DNA of 64,000 nt from NCBI GenBank assembly GCA_023014365.1, contig JAEBUN010000014.1:248001-312000 (forward strand). The letters run 5' to 3'. Shown piece after piece: positions 46,001 through 57,844 of the stretch. The position numbers and the translations under genes are program-made. The notes under the pieces were generated by a model that saw nothing but the letters and a program-made list of their open reading frames with translations, had not been told where the DNA came from and did not search any database. Numbering within the stretch: the first letter of the stretch is position 1; the number at the start of each line of letters is the position of its first letter. Origin of the DNA: Lepiota brunneoincarnata. Its lineage: Eukaryota > Basidiomycota > Agaricomycetes > Agaricales > Agaricaceae.

Positions 46001-46404
46001 ACAATTATCCCAGGCATCCTCATTTACTCATGATATGTTTCATGAGTTGGATGAGTATTTAGGTGCTAGTATTGAGCCAGTAGAAGATATTATAGCATGG
46101 TGGGGAGTGAGTTATATCTATTTTTTGGCATTAAATCTTTTTCTGATTTCTTACCTAGATCAACCATACAAAGTATCCAACCTTGGGTACTATGGCTAGA
46201 GACTATCTAGCCATTCCTGGCTCTTCAGTGTCATCTGAACGGGCTTTCTCTAGTAGCAAACATACTGATACCCTTCTCCGCAATTCACTTGAAGGTCCCA
46301 CCTTTACAGCTTTACAAATTACAAAAGATAGGTATAAAACTGGACTTCTAGATGGGGGAGTAGAAGCAAAGGAATGGGAGCTCAAGGAATGGAACTTTGA
46401 TTAG
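43042..46404 (+). pseudogene. hAT transposase with BED finger and dimerisation domain, many introns
   Basis: About ten short introns separate exons encoding a complete hAT order. There is an acidic N-terminal region (43100-43202) and a BED-type zinc finger (GWWCEIC...C, then CRKHIGW...KTHGEF, 43667-43990). The catalytic core follows (STFDGWTTEV, HLIGFPEIEGNHGGENLA, TTDNASVNDKAL, KWVCTRWSSMYNLLERLL, VLDPSCKMEHFEEKW). At the end is the C-terminal hAT dimerisation domain (YPTLGTMARDYLAIPGSS, VSSERAFSSSK), finishing at the TAG at 46402-46404. A TGA at 43996-43998, a TAG near 44692 and the solo LTR in the BED exon disable it. It would excise and reinsert the element. Apart from those lesions the coding text is well kept, so decay is probably recent. 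Confidence 0.82.
43282..43666 (+). mobile_element. Solo LTR in the hAT BED-finger exon
   Basis: 385 bp, TGTTATC...GGGTAACA, with a perfect target duplication GTGGC (43277-43281 and 43667-43671). Its family was not found elsewhere in the window. Confidence 0.8.
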
Positions 46405-46578
46405 TTTATTGCCAATATAAACATGTTTATGACATAGTACCAAAAGGTTCAAGTTTGAACCTGTTCAAACCCTGAACTGAACCTCCTGAACCAAGTTCGG
46501 GGGGTTCAGTTCAGGTTCAGGTTCAGGTTCAGGCTGAGAGGGTACTGAACCAAACTGAACTGAACTTTGGCACCCCTA

Positions 46579-47043
46579 GGAGAGATCGTGAAGTTTTCAC
46601 GACTATGTTAACAGGGAATTGGGAAAACAGAATAGAAAAGATGGAAGGGGTGGTATACACAGCTCAGAGGAGTCTATATATGGGGAGAAAACTTATGCTA
46701 TGGTTCAAGTTCAGGGAAAGGAATAGAAAAGTAGTGAAAATTTATATGTTAGGGAATGTAAGAGGTTTCAAGTGAAAGGGATATGTTGCAAAATGATAAT
46801 GGCTTCGTTCAGCTAGGCACTGAAATGCGGATTACTTTACGAGATTGAAAACGAAGTTTGTTAACAGGTTCACTAATTCTGACTTTATAAGTTTGTGGGG
46901 GAGAGGTTGTCACAGATCTCCAGAAATATATTCAATTCTAGTGTTTTTAGGGTTTTGGTACGTTATTTTCTTAGTCTCCAACTAGACAGACAGTTGTTCT
47001 ATCTGAATACAATGGGAACTTTGATGGTTATTACTATATAATA
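46579..47043. other. No gene recognised
   Basis: AT-rich unique sequence between the hAT element and a long LTR. Confidence 0.4.
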
Positions 47044-48291
47044 TGTTAACTAATATCTTCACGATTCGATAAGTCAGGCAAAATGCAAGCTTTCGCAATC
47101 AGTGAACCTCCGGAGACCTAGCAGACAACGTGTTCTAACGGGCCCTAGCGCACTACAGCTTCTGAACAAGGCAATGAAACTTTTATACTACTCAGCAAGA
47201 CAGGCTGCTAGCGAGCTCCTGCAGTAAGTACATATCTTTAGACTAGATAGACCTAGTGGACAGCATTTTCAACAGGCCCTAGTGTACTATGTTTGCTTCT
47301 CAATTAAACAGCTCTACAATTCAATGGTATACTTCTGAGGCAAGGCCTCTAAGAGGAACCCAAAGAAACGGAAGTTAGTGAACTTTCTACTTAAGAACAG
47401 AAGAGGTGTAGCAACTTGTATTCAGTTCTTGAGTCAAGCAGAAGGGTCTGTCAATATCTCAATCGTTTCACAGGGTCTGGTTTTAAAGAGTATAACTCTT
47501 TAAGTCTCTGGTGGTCTTATGACCGAAGAAAATTGCGTAAAATTGCTTTATATTCCTATCCTAATCGACCATACAATCAGGGGGGGAAATAGGCAAGCGG
47601 TTTTCTTCCCTCCCATGTAATTTACAGACAAGTTTTTATAACAATATACAATTAACTTATGGGTATACCTGAAACAAGCCTTCAGCTTCATCATTTTATT
47701 GTCCCCTCATCATTTAGGAGCATCATTCTAGGAGTTCCGATATCAGCAACATCAATTTGCTCTCAGGGACTTGCTCCCTAGGTGCCTGGCTATTTATATC
47801 ACAGCCAGCCAGGTTAGCAAGTTTCCTCACTAATCTTTATCTATTGGTTTTTATTTTATTCTCGGACTCTCCACACCTGAGCTTTTCAACCCTAATGTTC
47901 TAAAGTCCACTTCCATAGTCTTCAGGTAGTAGACTAACACTAGAATTAATTACCTTATTCTATTCTTATCAATCTTCATTTTCTAGTTCATCATTTCTGA
48001 TCTCTTTTTGTTTCTATGAGGGGGCATCCTTCCCTGAGTACCCTCTGGGATACCCCCATTCAATCCCTTAGGTTTCAATATCATCAGAACTGTTTCAAAG
48101 GGGACATTCTTGTCAGGGCATTCAGCTAATCCCTACATTCTTTTGTCAAGATTCACTCCCGGACCTGTTATTATGACTAGGTACCATCCGGATGACATAG
48201 GTGTTGCGACTCATCCGCTTTCTAGGGCAGAGGTGAAGAAATGGGTCTTTTTGTGCAGTCATGAGTATCTTAACTAATATCTTAGTTAACA
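47044..48291 (+). mobile_element. Long LTR with adjacent primer-binding site
   Basis: About 1.25 kb bounded by the inverted ends TGTTAACTAA and TTAGTTAACA. It is followed at once by TGGTATCGGA, very like the TGGTATCAGA primer site common after copia-type 5' LTRs. No retroelement coding sequence follows and flanking 5-mers do not match. This is probably a 5' LTR whose element was lost by truncation. Confidence 0.5.
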
Positions 48292-48759
48292 TGGTATCGG
48301 ATACAATGCTCGGGTACATTCATACCAGAGTCATTCTTCCATAGCCTTGTCACCCATAAGTTAGTTAACATCACTTTTACTTGTCTGGGTGTTCTGGTTC
48401 TGTTTCTGAGATGTCCACCTTCACATATTTTAGATAGTATTCTAAATCTCTCGCACCCAGTGTCTGACCATGGCCATATACTGATATTCTTCAGTAATGG
48501 AGAGTTAGTTACTTTATTAGCTAGTGATTTCACAAATGAACTGATTTTGCAGCACAACAGCGCTCCGAGTTTCTTGATCTGAGTTTGGATTTCGGGTTCC
48601 GAGTTTGGGTTCGGAGTCCTATGAGAGGTGGCATAGGGCAGCCTTTGCAGGTGTAGCTGCTTGCCCACCTCTACACTGTGATGCATCTTGTGTGGATGAT
48701 CGCCTTTGAATGTGGGTTTTGAGTGTTTCATGGAACTGAGCAGATCTGGTGCCCTCATC

Positions 48760-49060
48760 CTGAAGATGCTCATCTTGAACCTGTGCAGCAAGTTCTGAGT
48801 GTTCAGTAATTCTTCGGTAGCAACCGATTCCATAGGCGAGTGGGAAATCATTCCAAAAGCACTGAAAAGGTGCTCGCAAGATGCAGAATTAGCAGATATG
48901 TGAAGGTTGTGATATTGTATGTGTGCTTTATGTTCATCGGGTATTCCCGCTTCATGAGCAGTTTGTGAGCAGTTCATGAAGCGCGTTGATGAACACATGT
49001 GTTACTCATCAGCAGCACAACCTGCTCCTCTGGCGTTACTTGAGAACTCCTGGACACCAT
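48760..49060 (-). pseudogene. Relic of a second hAT family (dimerisation domain)
   Basis: On the minus strand, ISANSASCEHLFSAFGMI followed by a Leu-rich helix ending in FKM matches the C-terminal dimerisation region of hAT transposases that usually read NSASCERLFS. Upstream residues are frame-shifted. The open frame extends to 48282 without further motifs. It is not the family of 40141-46578, whose corresponding motif is VSSERAFSSS. Confidence 0.55.
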
Positions 49061-51236
49061 GGCTTACACTAGACAAGGTTAATCCCTTGACATGCCACCA
49101 TGCATACCTCATGGGATGCTGTAGGCATTAGGGGAATGCTTCCTTCCTGGACAGTCATTGACGGAGCCCTTACAGAAGTGCCTATTCTCACCGACCCCGC
49201 ATAATGGGACCTATATGCACTTATGTCCGAACCCATGTCACACGAGATATCGGTGCCATACAAATTCCTGTTGTAGAAGTATTATGGTGCAATTGGAATG
49301 ATTGTCAAGCGCCATCGATATTTAACAGGCATACCCCCATGATGAATGAGACCAACTTATCGCTCCTTTCAAATACAAGCACAGCTACCTCATGCCTTCT
49401 CTTGTTCTGTAAGGTGTATCTTCATGATGAATGCACCATTGATGTCATGACTACACAAGAGTAGCTGTTCAGACAGTGTCTTGGCGGGTCGGAGGGGTCA
49501 TGGTTTGGACAAACGGCGCTTGATTAAGATCTATCGTGATGCATTGATACAACACAGGACTGGCAGTACAACTTCTGGTATATTTATAGCACAGGGATCC
49601 GTAGTATCGACCAATTCTGCCCATAATGAATGGGTTGAAGGCTGACCAAAACCACACCAGTTGTGTCCAGAAGTCTGTGGCCCAACAACAGAATTGAGGT
49701 TTGGATACAGGGATGCGGGATGCTGAAATTTGTCCCCACAAGGTTCGAAAGGAGTTGAGCATGAGCATCTATCAATAACAGGATTTAGTGAGGCACAAAG
49801 AGGATACCTCATTGCACTACTGGACAGGGCTCATCTTGGCCCCAAGTTTTGGGTGTGATAGGTGAAGGATTGGGCACAGGGCATGAGAATTTGGAGATGA
49901 AAAGAGCGCACAGGACATCCCCGAACTTAAGTGCACATCAATTTTTGGCCTGTAATGGATGAATTAAACCATGGTTCTGCCTTGCAGGTTCTACCCCCCT
50001 ACAATGCTCATATGAGGGAGAGCGAATGTTATACAAGCAATGCAAATGCACACAGTGGTAGTTGCCACACCACAAATGAGAAAATTGAATTACGGGGGCG
50101 CCGGCAGGTAGTTATCCTTTCCTCCTTCCAGCTCGTTAGGTTTGGGGTCTGGGCTGCAGGCTTCAGCCCCCACAGAACTTCTCTTGGCATATGTAACTCA
50201 TCTTCAATCCCCATCCTGGGAGACACCCAGAAGACCATGCATTATCTACATGTTGGTGTGAAGTGACATTGGCCCCTGATTGCCTAGATCACTGCCTTTT
50301 ATGTTGCTTCATTTGTATTGAGAAGATACCAATGGAGTATTTCTTCATGTCTATCTATAGTCTCTTGTGACTGAAAGCTCAATTTAACCCACTTGAACCT
50401 GTATTCTGGCCAATCACCCACAAGTGAGCAAATGATCTGCAGGGGGGCCTCCAGCAGCGATGGTAAACACCATGGAAAGGCCATGGGGAATCCCATGGGA
50501 TTCCTAGTAGCGTTAGATGGATGGATAACTCAATATAACACCCTTGAAGCAGGCAGACCTCACACACTTGGTATGTCCATAGCAGATATATGGTGACGGT
50601 CCTAAGTTTCTGAGAGCCACAAATTACCTTATATAAGGCCTAACTTCTTCAGTAAGCCTGTCAAGAACATCTTACATTTGACTCCCCTTGCTTTGCATAG
50701 ACATGACAACAAGCTTCGGCTTCAGTGGCGCTAAAATCAGTATGATATTTATGTCTAGTTTTACTTCCATCAACCTGACCAATTGTAGGGGATGATGAGA
50801 AGACCAGCTCAGGCACTGCTGGATATTCTGGCATGATTTCCTCAACAGCTCAAATGAGTGAGATCCTGTCTGGGACCACATTTCGCTTAGTTATCAACAT
50901 TAACCCTTACCACCACTGCAGCCAGCAGAGACAGTACAGGACTCTTTCACTCCTGTTTCAGTAAACCTCTGGGCATAGTATAGGTAGGAAGAGTAACTGT
51001 TGAGGGTGCATGCAGTAAGAGACACGAGCCATGTTTTTATTGTGGCATTTATGTGATCACGCTGCTCTAGGAAGATCCACAGACAATGTTGATTCCAATC
51101 TCGCACAAGCCACTTGAAAGGATGAAGCTGGGTCTCATGTTCTGGTTGACAGGCCTGCAGGTAACATAAGATCCAATTATGCCTTGGGCATAAAAACAGT
51201 ATTTGCTCGGAATGTATAGGTTAAGCAACACAAATT
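49061..51236. other. No gene recognised
   Basis: Open frames up to about 110 codons on both strands, none with motifs or a convincing spliced structure. Confidence 0.4.
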
Positions 51237-52108
51237 ATGTCCTACTTTGTATGTGGAGGGTTAACTCTTAGCATAGCAGCTAACAGAGGTGATAGACAAC
51301 CCGATCGCCCTAGCCTCAAAAGACCCACAAGCAAAACCAGTCCTGACAACACACCAGCTGTTAGAGAGGATGGAGCTGCATCTGGCATCCCGCTTGGTGG
51401 GCCCAAATGCTACATGAGGTCCAGTACCGTGCTCGTTCAAGAAGTGCTGTGTAAGTCACAGATCATTTCTCAAATTTAGTCATGCAATGCTCAACTCCAA
51501 TATCCTGTCACAGCAGCTGACGTAGGGAGTACAGGAGCCCCCTCCATTGTGGGCGGAGATGGAGTTGTACCACAATCCCCAAACAATGCAGGCGATCTCT
51601 CGGGTAGAGATGATGAACAATCTGTGAAGTAGCCACTGTCTACATTGTCATTAACCTGCATTTATTAACCGATAACCCCAGCACTGCTTGGGACTTGGGA
51701 CAAGGCAATGTAAGAACTACCAACGGAAGGAATGAGTTCACCATCTTGCTCATGGGTGAGTCACAACTCTACATCCAACTGTAAGCTTGAACACCAAAGT
51801 GGCTCACAAAGGTGAAACCTGGGACTGGCAAAACTACTATGTTGACACTGCTCATGAATGTCCTGGCTGGACATGGTCCGAACCAGTACCAAAAGTTCCA
51901 CGATCAGTCAAACGAGGCTGGTGGCCCCGCTGGCAGTAGTCAAACAAATTCAGCGAAGGTGTCCGAGTTTGTCAGCCATATGGTGTGACTCTTCGGATCC
52001 TCAATACTCCAGGACTTGCAGACACTCATGTCTTGGTTCGATTCCAAGGCCTTGCACTTTTGCAGCTTGCTGCCCTATCTTCAGAGATGGCCAGCCTGAT
52101 GCTTAAGT
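51237..52108 (+). pseudogene. P-loop GTPase/NTPase of basidiomycete type, frameshifted
   Basis: An exon at about 51237-51450 (basic and Pro/Ser-rich) and another at about 51520-51630 precede the recognisable part. That part has NEFTILLM (about 51735), a possible intron with GTGAGT, then a P-loop region. The bases of the loop read GGTGAAACC followed by TGGGACTGGCAAA, one base too many to encode G-x-T-G-x-G-K. The next text is KTTMLTLLMNVLAG, then FHDQSNEAGG, SQTNSAKVSEF and, after a second one-base shift near 51978, LRILNTPGLADTH, the DxxG-like Walker B/switch region with Asn in place of the usual Asp. Such proteins are common P-loop NTPases in mushrooms, with unknown roles. Assignment of the first two exons to the same gene is by proximity only. 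Confidence 0.6.
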
Positions 52109-52720
52109 AAGGATCTGGCTAAGGAATTACACACAGACAGACAGACAAAAAAGCCGTAGTGTAAAAGACTATGCAGTGGGCCAGCCTCTCATCAGGTAAT
52201 ATTGCCATGAGGGGTCCCAAGTGGGAGGGATGCCCCAGGCCCAGTGTGAGGGAGGAAACACACTTGCAAGTGGAACTTCATGCATCCTCCCTCCCCACCA
52301 TTGTGCTATTGATCCCAACATGTCTCGACTCCTGAGGCATTGTGCTTCCCAGTGGCACAATGCGACTCTTATCCTCTAGCATAGTTCTCATCTCTGCTTC
52401 CGTAGATACTCATTCTTCTCCCTTTGCGACATATTCTAGTAGTCATAGCTAATTGTCTTCTAGGTAGTATAAAGCTCAGGTGCTTGTGCATCTGAGGTAG
52501 TTAGTTCGGGGGGACCCACTTCATGTCTCAACTTTTCTTTCTTTTCTTTGGCTCTTTCATATCTTGATCCCACTGTCCTTATGCACCAAATTATCACTCT
52601 CATTTATCCCTTCCCCTTCTGCTCTTGATGGACTTGAGCCCTGGCAACCATTTTATTGGTCCCACTCGTCCTTTTCTGTACCTTAGTTGCAAATGTGACT
52701 TGTTGATCTTCAACTGGAGC
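52109..52720. other. No gene recognised
   Basis: Unique sequence with pyrimidine-rich stretches up to the left end of the second hAT element. Confidence 0.4.
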
Positions 52721-53944
52721 TAGGGGTGCCGAAGTTCAGTTCAGAAGTTTGGTTCGAACCTGAACCTCCTGAACTGACCCTAAAAGTTCAGTCCAGTTCA
52801 GGTTCAGGTTCAGCCCCTGGCCTCTTGGTTCGGTTCATGGTTCAGGCTCAAAAATGATGGGCCTGAACGCGTTCGAACCAATAAGTTAGAGCCTCGCAGT
52901 AAATGCAACAATTTACAACAATTTTCCCAGTAGAAATGGGAAGATTGATGTATATCTCGGGGACGACTGCAGGGATCAGCAAGCGGTTTTTGCTGTTCGA
53001 TAGCCCCTGCTGACACCTCTTGAACGCGCCACACCATGCCCCAATTGACCCACCCCTTCCCTCGTCATCGCTGTCAACATTGCCTAGATTCATTCCTCAT
53101 TTCGTAATCTCACACTGCACCATTCCTTCTATTACTACCACCGTTTGATGCGCATCTTTAAGGGCTTTCCAACGCCATATTGCACATCCTGGGAAACACT
53201 CTTTCAGTGAAGTAAAACACATTTTCCTGGCTGATCACCATCCCCACACAGATGTCTCTGTTCTGGGGCCATTTCTCAACGCCTTGGGATACAGTAACTT
53301 ACATCTGGAGGATCTCTCCTGTGCCTTTCCAACAAGCTCACTCACATCCGGTTGCGCTTGGCGGTTGTCTCGCAAATTGAGGATCTTTGTTGTCTCATCA
53401 CTTTCCCTCCTTGCAGGGCTTCTGGGCCCACTGCCTTGCTTCAACATGCTTGGGCTTATCTTTTTTATGTTGGAAATAAAAACCAATTGTGAGTGTCATG
53501 GTGCACAGGGGGTCCAACCATTGACTGCTTGTCCCTATGATCACCCACCTCCCTGTGGTTTGGCTCCTGAGCATTTTATTTCTCTCATCCTCTATGTAAA
53601 AGGTAGCCAGCATGCCAGGATAGTTATCTACTCATTCTATTGTTCTGGCTTTACTTTAAATACCATAGCAAGAATCCCCTGCAGTCTCAATTCTCACAGA
53701 ATCACACATACAAGTTTCTGAGGCTGTAAGTAGTCTTTATCACTTTCCTCTCATGACTATTACTTGTGTTGTCTGTAGAACAATTACTTGTCTTCTAACA
53801 GGTATAGAATACATCAGTTCTTGCATATATGAGTTTCTGAGGCTAATAATCACTCATATTCTAACATTTTACTCTTATTCACCCTTCCTACCCTTCTTTG
53901 GTTATTTATACCTGTTTTTTTCTTTTTTTGGAGGGGCTAATATA

Positions 53945-55546
53945 CAGTAAGGGACAAAACCCTTCCAATGATTTTTATACTTCAACAAATATGTTAATAA
54001 CTGCCCACCTACTAAAGGTGAAACCTTCATATTTTAATTGGGAATACCTATATGGCTCGTGTATCATCCTGCCAAACATCATTACGTCATATGCCATTTT
54101 TGGAAGTCGGTGAATTAAACAATCATTTAAGGTCATTGGAAGGGTTTTGTCCATCTCTACTCTAATCACATGATTTTGTTTATTACAGCCAAATAAGTGC
54201 AGATAAATGTCATGTGACTGATTGGAATAATGTATAAATATAGCTGCTCACTCCCCTAGCTCACACCACCCCCCCAACCTCATTTTGCTAACATGTGATC
54301 TCTCTCTATAACTTAACACAACCATATTCTTTCCCTTTTGGACAAAGGCCACTCTGCTACCCATATTGCTTTTACCACTGGTCTTGGCCTCAGCACTATA
54401 TCTTGTCTTTGCTCCAAACATTGTTCAACACTTTTTAAGTCACTTGGTGGCCACCCAACCAAGCTTTCTATTGGCAATATCAAATATGCCACTTATCTTA
54501 TCATATCCCACAAGGCTGAAAATGCCTCCCAAATCACCAGAACCCTTCATACTATCATTGACAAACCTCTATCCTCCAAACAGTTTGCAGAGCACTCAAA
54601 AAAGCTGAAATGAAGGCTGTAGTCAAGCAGAAAAGGCCTAAACTCTCTGTTATGCACAAGAGGAAAAGATTGGAGTAGGCAGAGGCACATGCAGACTGGA
54701 CCCTGGAAGGCTGGAAGAGGGTGGTTTGGTCAGATGAGACCAAAATCAATCACTTAGGGTCAGCTGGCAGGGTTTGGGTCTGGAAGAGAGCAGGGGAGAG
54801 GCTTAGTGATAGGCTGGTGCAGGGAACCACAAAGTTTGGAGGAGGTTCTATCATGGTATGGGGCTGTATGCTGTGGGAGGGTCTAGGGTTGGCAGCCAAG
54901 ATTAATGGTAAGATGGATGGTGATCTATTTATCACCATTTTGGAGGATGAACTCAAGGGGAGCCTGGAGTGGTATGACAAAGAGGTGGAGGATATTGTCT
55001 TTCAATAAGATAATGATCCCAAACATAGGTGCATCAAGGCTCAAAAATGGTTCAAAGCAGCTGAAATGGAGGTTATGGTGTGGCCCCCACAATCTCCAGA
55101 CCTTAATCCAATTGAACATTTGTGGACTCACCTTAAAATCAAGTTAGGGAAGTATGACACTTTACCTCAGGGGATGGAAGAATTATGGAATGAGACACAA
55201 AAGGAATGGGATCAGATTCCAGCAGAAGTGTGTCAGAATCTGATAGAGAGTATGCCTGATAGGGTTCAGGGTGTGTTGGATGCCAGGGGAGGGTATACAA
55301 AGTACTAAAAGTGTAATTATTGGTAATTTCTTAGAGATGGACAAAACCCTTCCAATGACCTTAAATGATTGTTTAATTCACTGACTTCCCAAAATGGCAT
55401 ATGACACAATGATACTTAGCAGGATGGTATATGAGTCATATAGGTATTCCCAATTAATATATGAAGGTTTCATCCTTAGTAGGTGGGCAGTTATTAACAT
55501 ATTTGTTGAAGTATAAAAATCATTGGAAGGGTTTTGTCCCTTACTG
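53945..55546 (+). mobile_element. Tc1/mariner element, copy 3 (different subfamily)
   Basis: 1602 bp flanked by TA (53943-53944, 55547-55548), with terminal inverted repeats of about 215 bp (53945-54159 and 55332-55546) starting CAGTAAGGGACAAAACCC. As in copies 1 and 2, each repeat ends inward with the inverse of its outer motif (ATTGGAAGGGTTTTGTCC). Confidence 0.92.
54293..55308 (+). pseudogene. Tc1 transposase of copy 3, stops and a frameshift
   Basis: From the ATG at 54293 the first codons include a TGA and a TAA, then a helix-turn-helix region (LDKGHSATHIAF, STISCLCSKHC). A one-base loss near 54600 shifts the frame. The core has VVWSDETKIN, GGGSIMVWGCML, a stop (TAA, 55006-55008) where Gln is expected before DNDPKH, then WPPQSPDLNPIEHLW with 34 residues between Asp and Glu (DD34E). 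The end is TKY-stop at 55306-55308. It is clearly diverged from copies 1 and 2 but of the same architecture. Unlike them it keeps Trp before SDETKIN. Confidence 0.87.
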
Positions 55547-55617
55547 TATGTGTATGGAAAAGATGGTTACAAAACTGGACTTCTAGATGGAGGAGCAGAA
55601 GCAAAGGAATGGGAGCT

Positions 55618-55969
55618 TGTTACCGTTTTTCTTCTTACGTGCACACCCGTCTATTTTCGCTTATCACATGTCACCACCCGCTGTCAGTGCTCAGTTATAT
55701 TTACTTATCACATGCCGCTGCTTGTCTATAGTTAGTTCACCTTTGGCTTGTGATTTCCGTTCATTCACATGTGATTCTCACCTTTATCACATGCCAATCA
55801 CCCCAGTAGTATATATAGACCTAGATATTACTTGTAATCTCTAGCTTTGTCTTATTATACACAGTATTTGTTCCTGCTCTTTGGCATCGCCTTAGACTTG
55901 CTCGCACTACTCAACAGTTAACTTGTCATTAATCACATTGAGCCTTGCAGATGCCTAACCAGCATAACA
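55618..55969 (+). repeat. Gypsy 5' LTR (second element)
   Basis: TGTTACCG...AGCATAACA, with TATATATAG near 55812. Mate is 62612-62963. Confidence 0.92.
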
Positions 55970-56403
55970 AAAGACAAAGCTACTTGTTGCCTCTTTTCTC
56001 TCTTCTTGCCCTCCTTGGTTTGCACAGTACCGTTAACTGTGAGGTCTAGACAGAACCGTAATCTGTTGAGGATCATCACTTGTCTATTCGAGCAGTCTGA
56101 CACGGTCCTCACCCCGAAGAACTCTGGCTGTTGTTCTTCTGAACCTTCGCACCCCAGCATCTCTATAGGTTCTTGGATTCCTTGTTTGTCTTGTCGAACG
56201 TCTTAGTGGATCTTAAATTCTCGGAGGTTCCTCTTTACCAGAAAAGACATTGTTGCCCATCACGGGTAGTTATTTCAAAGCCAGGACAGACCATCCTAAC
56301 TCTCGCATTTCCCAAACTGGTTCTGGATCTCCAGGACCCTCTCAACCATCTGTTACCCCACGTGCCATTCCATCTACTCCTTTGCCCTACTCCTTCTTTT
56401 TGC

Positions 56404-57773
56404 ATGCCTTCATCTTCTCCTGAGTCCGACCAACCCATATATGCAACCCCGCCCAAACCAGTGGATACCACCCTTCAGGTAGCCACCCAGATTACTGAAC
56501 CATCACCTGTTGAACCACCCCGACTCCCCTTTGGTCTGCTAGAAGCAACCACAAATACAGGAGGTCCCTTGCGCTTTCCCATCCATCAGATCAAACCCAG
56601 ACAATACCAACTTCCCCGAAATCTACAACCCTTTCCACCACCCTCTCCTCCCTCTGAACCCATGTCTGAGACTATGGGAGACCTGCTGGCTAACCAGCCA
56701 CTGTCAGGACCACCTGGAGGACCACCTGGAGGCCCACCAGGACTGCCCGGACTGCCACAAGGTCCACCCCGACCACCATCACCACAACCGCAGCACAATG
56801 GCTACAAAGAATTATTGTTCGAAAAACCAACACCATTCGACAGCAACCGCAAGAATTTCCAGGAATTCATTAACTCCGTAGCACTCTACCTTTATGGTAA
56901 CGCCGACATCTATAACACCAACGACAAGAAAATCATATTCTTCTTATCCTTGCTTAAAACCGGTGAAGCCAGTAACTGGAAGAACCAGTACTTTCAGTTG
57001 AAGCAAATTTGGGGAGAGTTCACCCCCGGAACATACAATGAACTTGTTGAAGAGTTCACCGAAGCATTCTCACCTGTCGACATCCCATCCCAAGCATTCC
57101 ACGACCTTAACACCCTCCACCAAGGATCCCGTAATGTCGAAGACGTCATCGCAGAGTTCAAGACTCTCGTCCACTGTTCAGGACTCCACAAAGATCACGC
57201 CCTCATAGAGAAGTTCCAAAATGTCATCAATCGGAACCTCGCTTACAAAATCCTCACCGATCTGAACCTGCCCAATACCATAAACGAATGGTACCACTGC
57301 GCTATCCAGATCAACCACAACTGGCACACACTTCTACAATCCTTGGACCGCATCCAGGATTCCATCCACGCCCCGCTCCTGTTAATAACTACTGCCGTGT
57401 GCAGCAACCATATCGCTGACAACAACAACAATCATCCTATACTGGACCGAACTGCCATTACCAATTCCGCCCATCGTGTGATCCGAATGCTATGGAGATC
57501 AACAATATGTACCTTAACGAAGGTCCCAAATATTACCCTTCTTGTAATATCCCTGGTGATCCACACCCTGATCAGGAAGAAGCTGAAGAAGACCAACTGG
57601 ATCATTTCCCCCACAATGACGACATTGATATCAACACCATCTTTACACCCGAAGAGAAATGCGCCTACAAGAATGGCTTGTGTTTCCGTTGCTTCAAACC
57701 CGGTCACATTTCCCGCATCTGCCCTAACATCGCCCAACCACAACCAAAGATTGATAAAGCAACCAACATATGA
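56404..57773 (+). pseudogene. gag: Gypsy Gag (second element), one frameshift and one TGA
   Basis: I chose the ATG at 56404 because the text upstream is not Gag-like. A Pro-rich N-terminus with a GPPGGPPGGPPG run leads into the capsid domain (FDSNRKNFQEFINSVALYL, FFLSLLKTGEASNWKNQY, FHDLNTLHQGSRNVEDV). A one-base change near 57370 shifts the frame. After a TGA near 57418 the second frame carries the CCHC zinc knuckle CFRCFKPGHISRIC and stops at 57771-57773. The protein would form the particle and bind element RNA; this copy is broken. Confidence 0.85.
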
Positions 57774-57844
57774 AACACCTCCCTTAAAATCCGTTCTATC
57801 ATCAAATCTATTCCTGAAACCGAAGCCATTGAAGTCTATGAGAC

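Larger units (their letters stand above)
40141..46578 (+). mobile_element. hAT DNA transposon, copy 1, with nested Tc1 and solo LTR
   Basis: Ends are TAGGGGTGCTGAAGTT and AACTTTGGCACCCCTA, imperfect inverted repeats shared with the element at 52721-63171. Both subterminal regions carry many copies of TTCAGG/CCTGAAC-type hexamers, probable transposase-binding sites. An 8-bp target duplication is not clear: the flanks match at only 5 of 8 positions with the best boundary choice. It encodes a multi-intron hAT transposase and has taken in a Tc1 element (41044-42563), a solo LTR (43282-43666) and a minisatellite. Confidence 0.85.

Noticed and set aside
56173..56403. N-terminal extension of the second gag
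   Set aside because: Not Gag-like, no ATG at the upstream end; likely untranslated leader.
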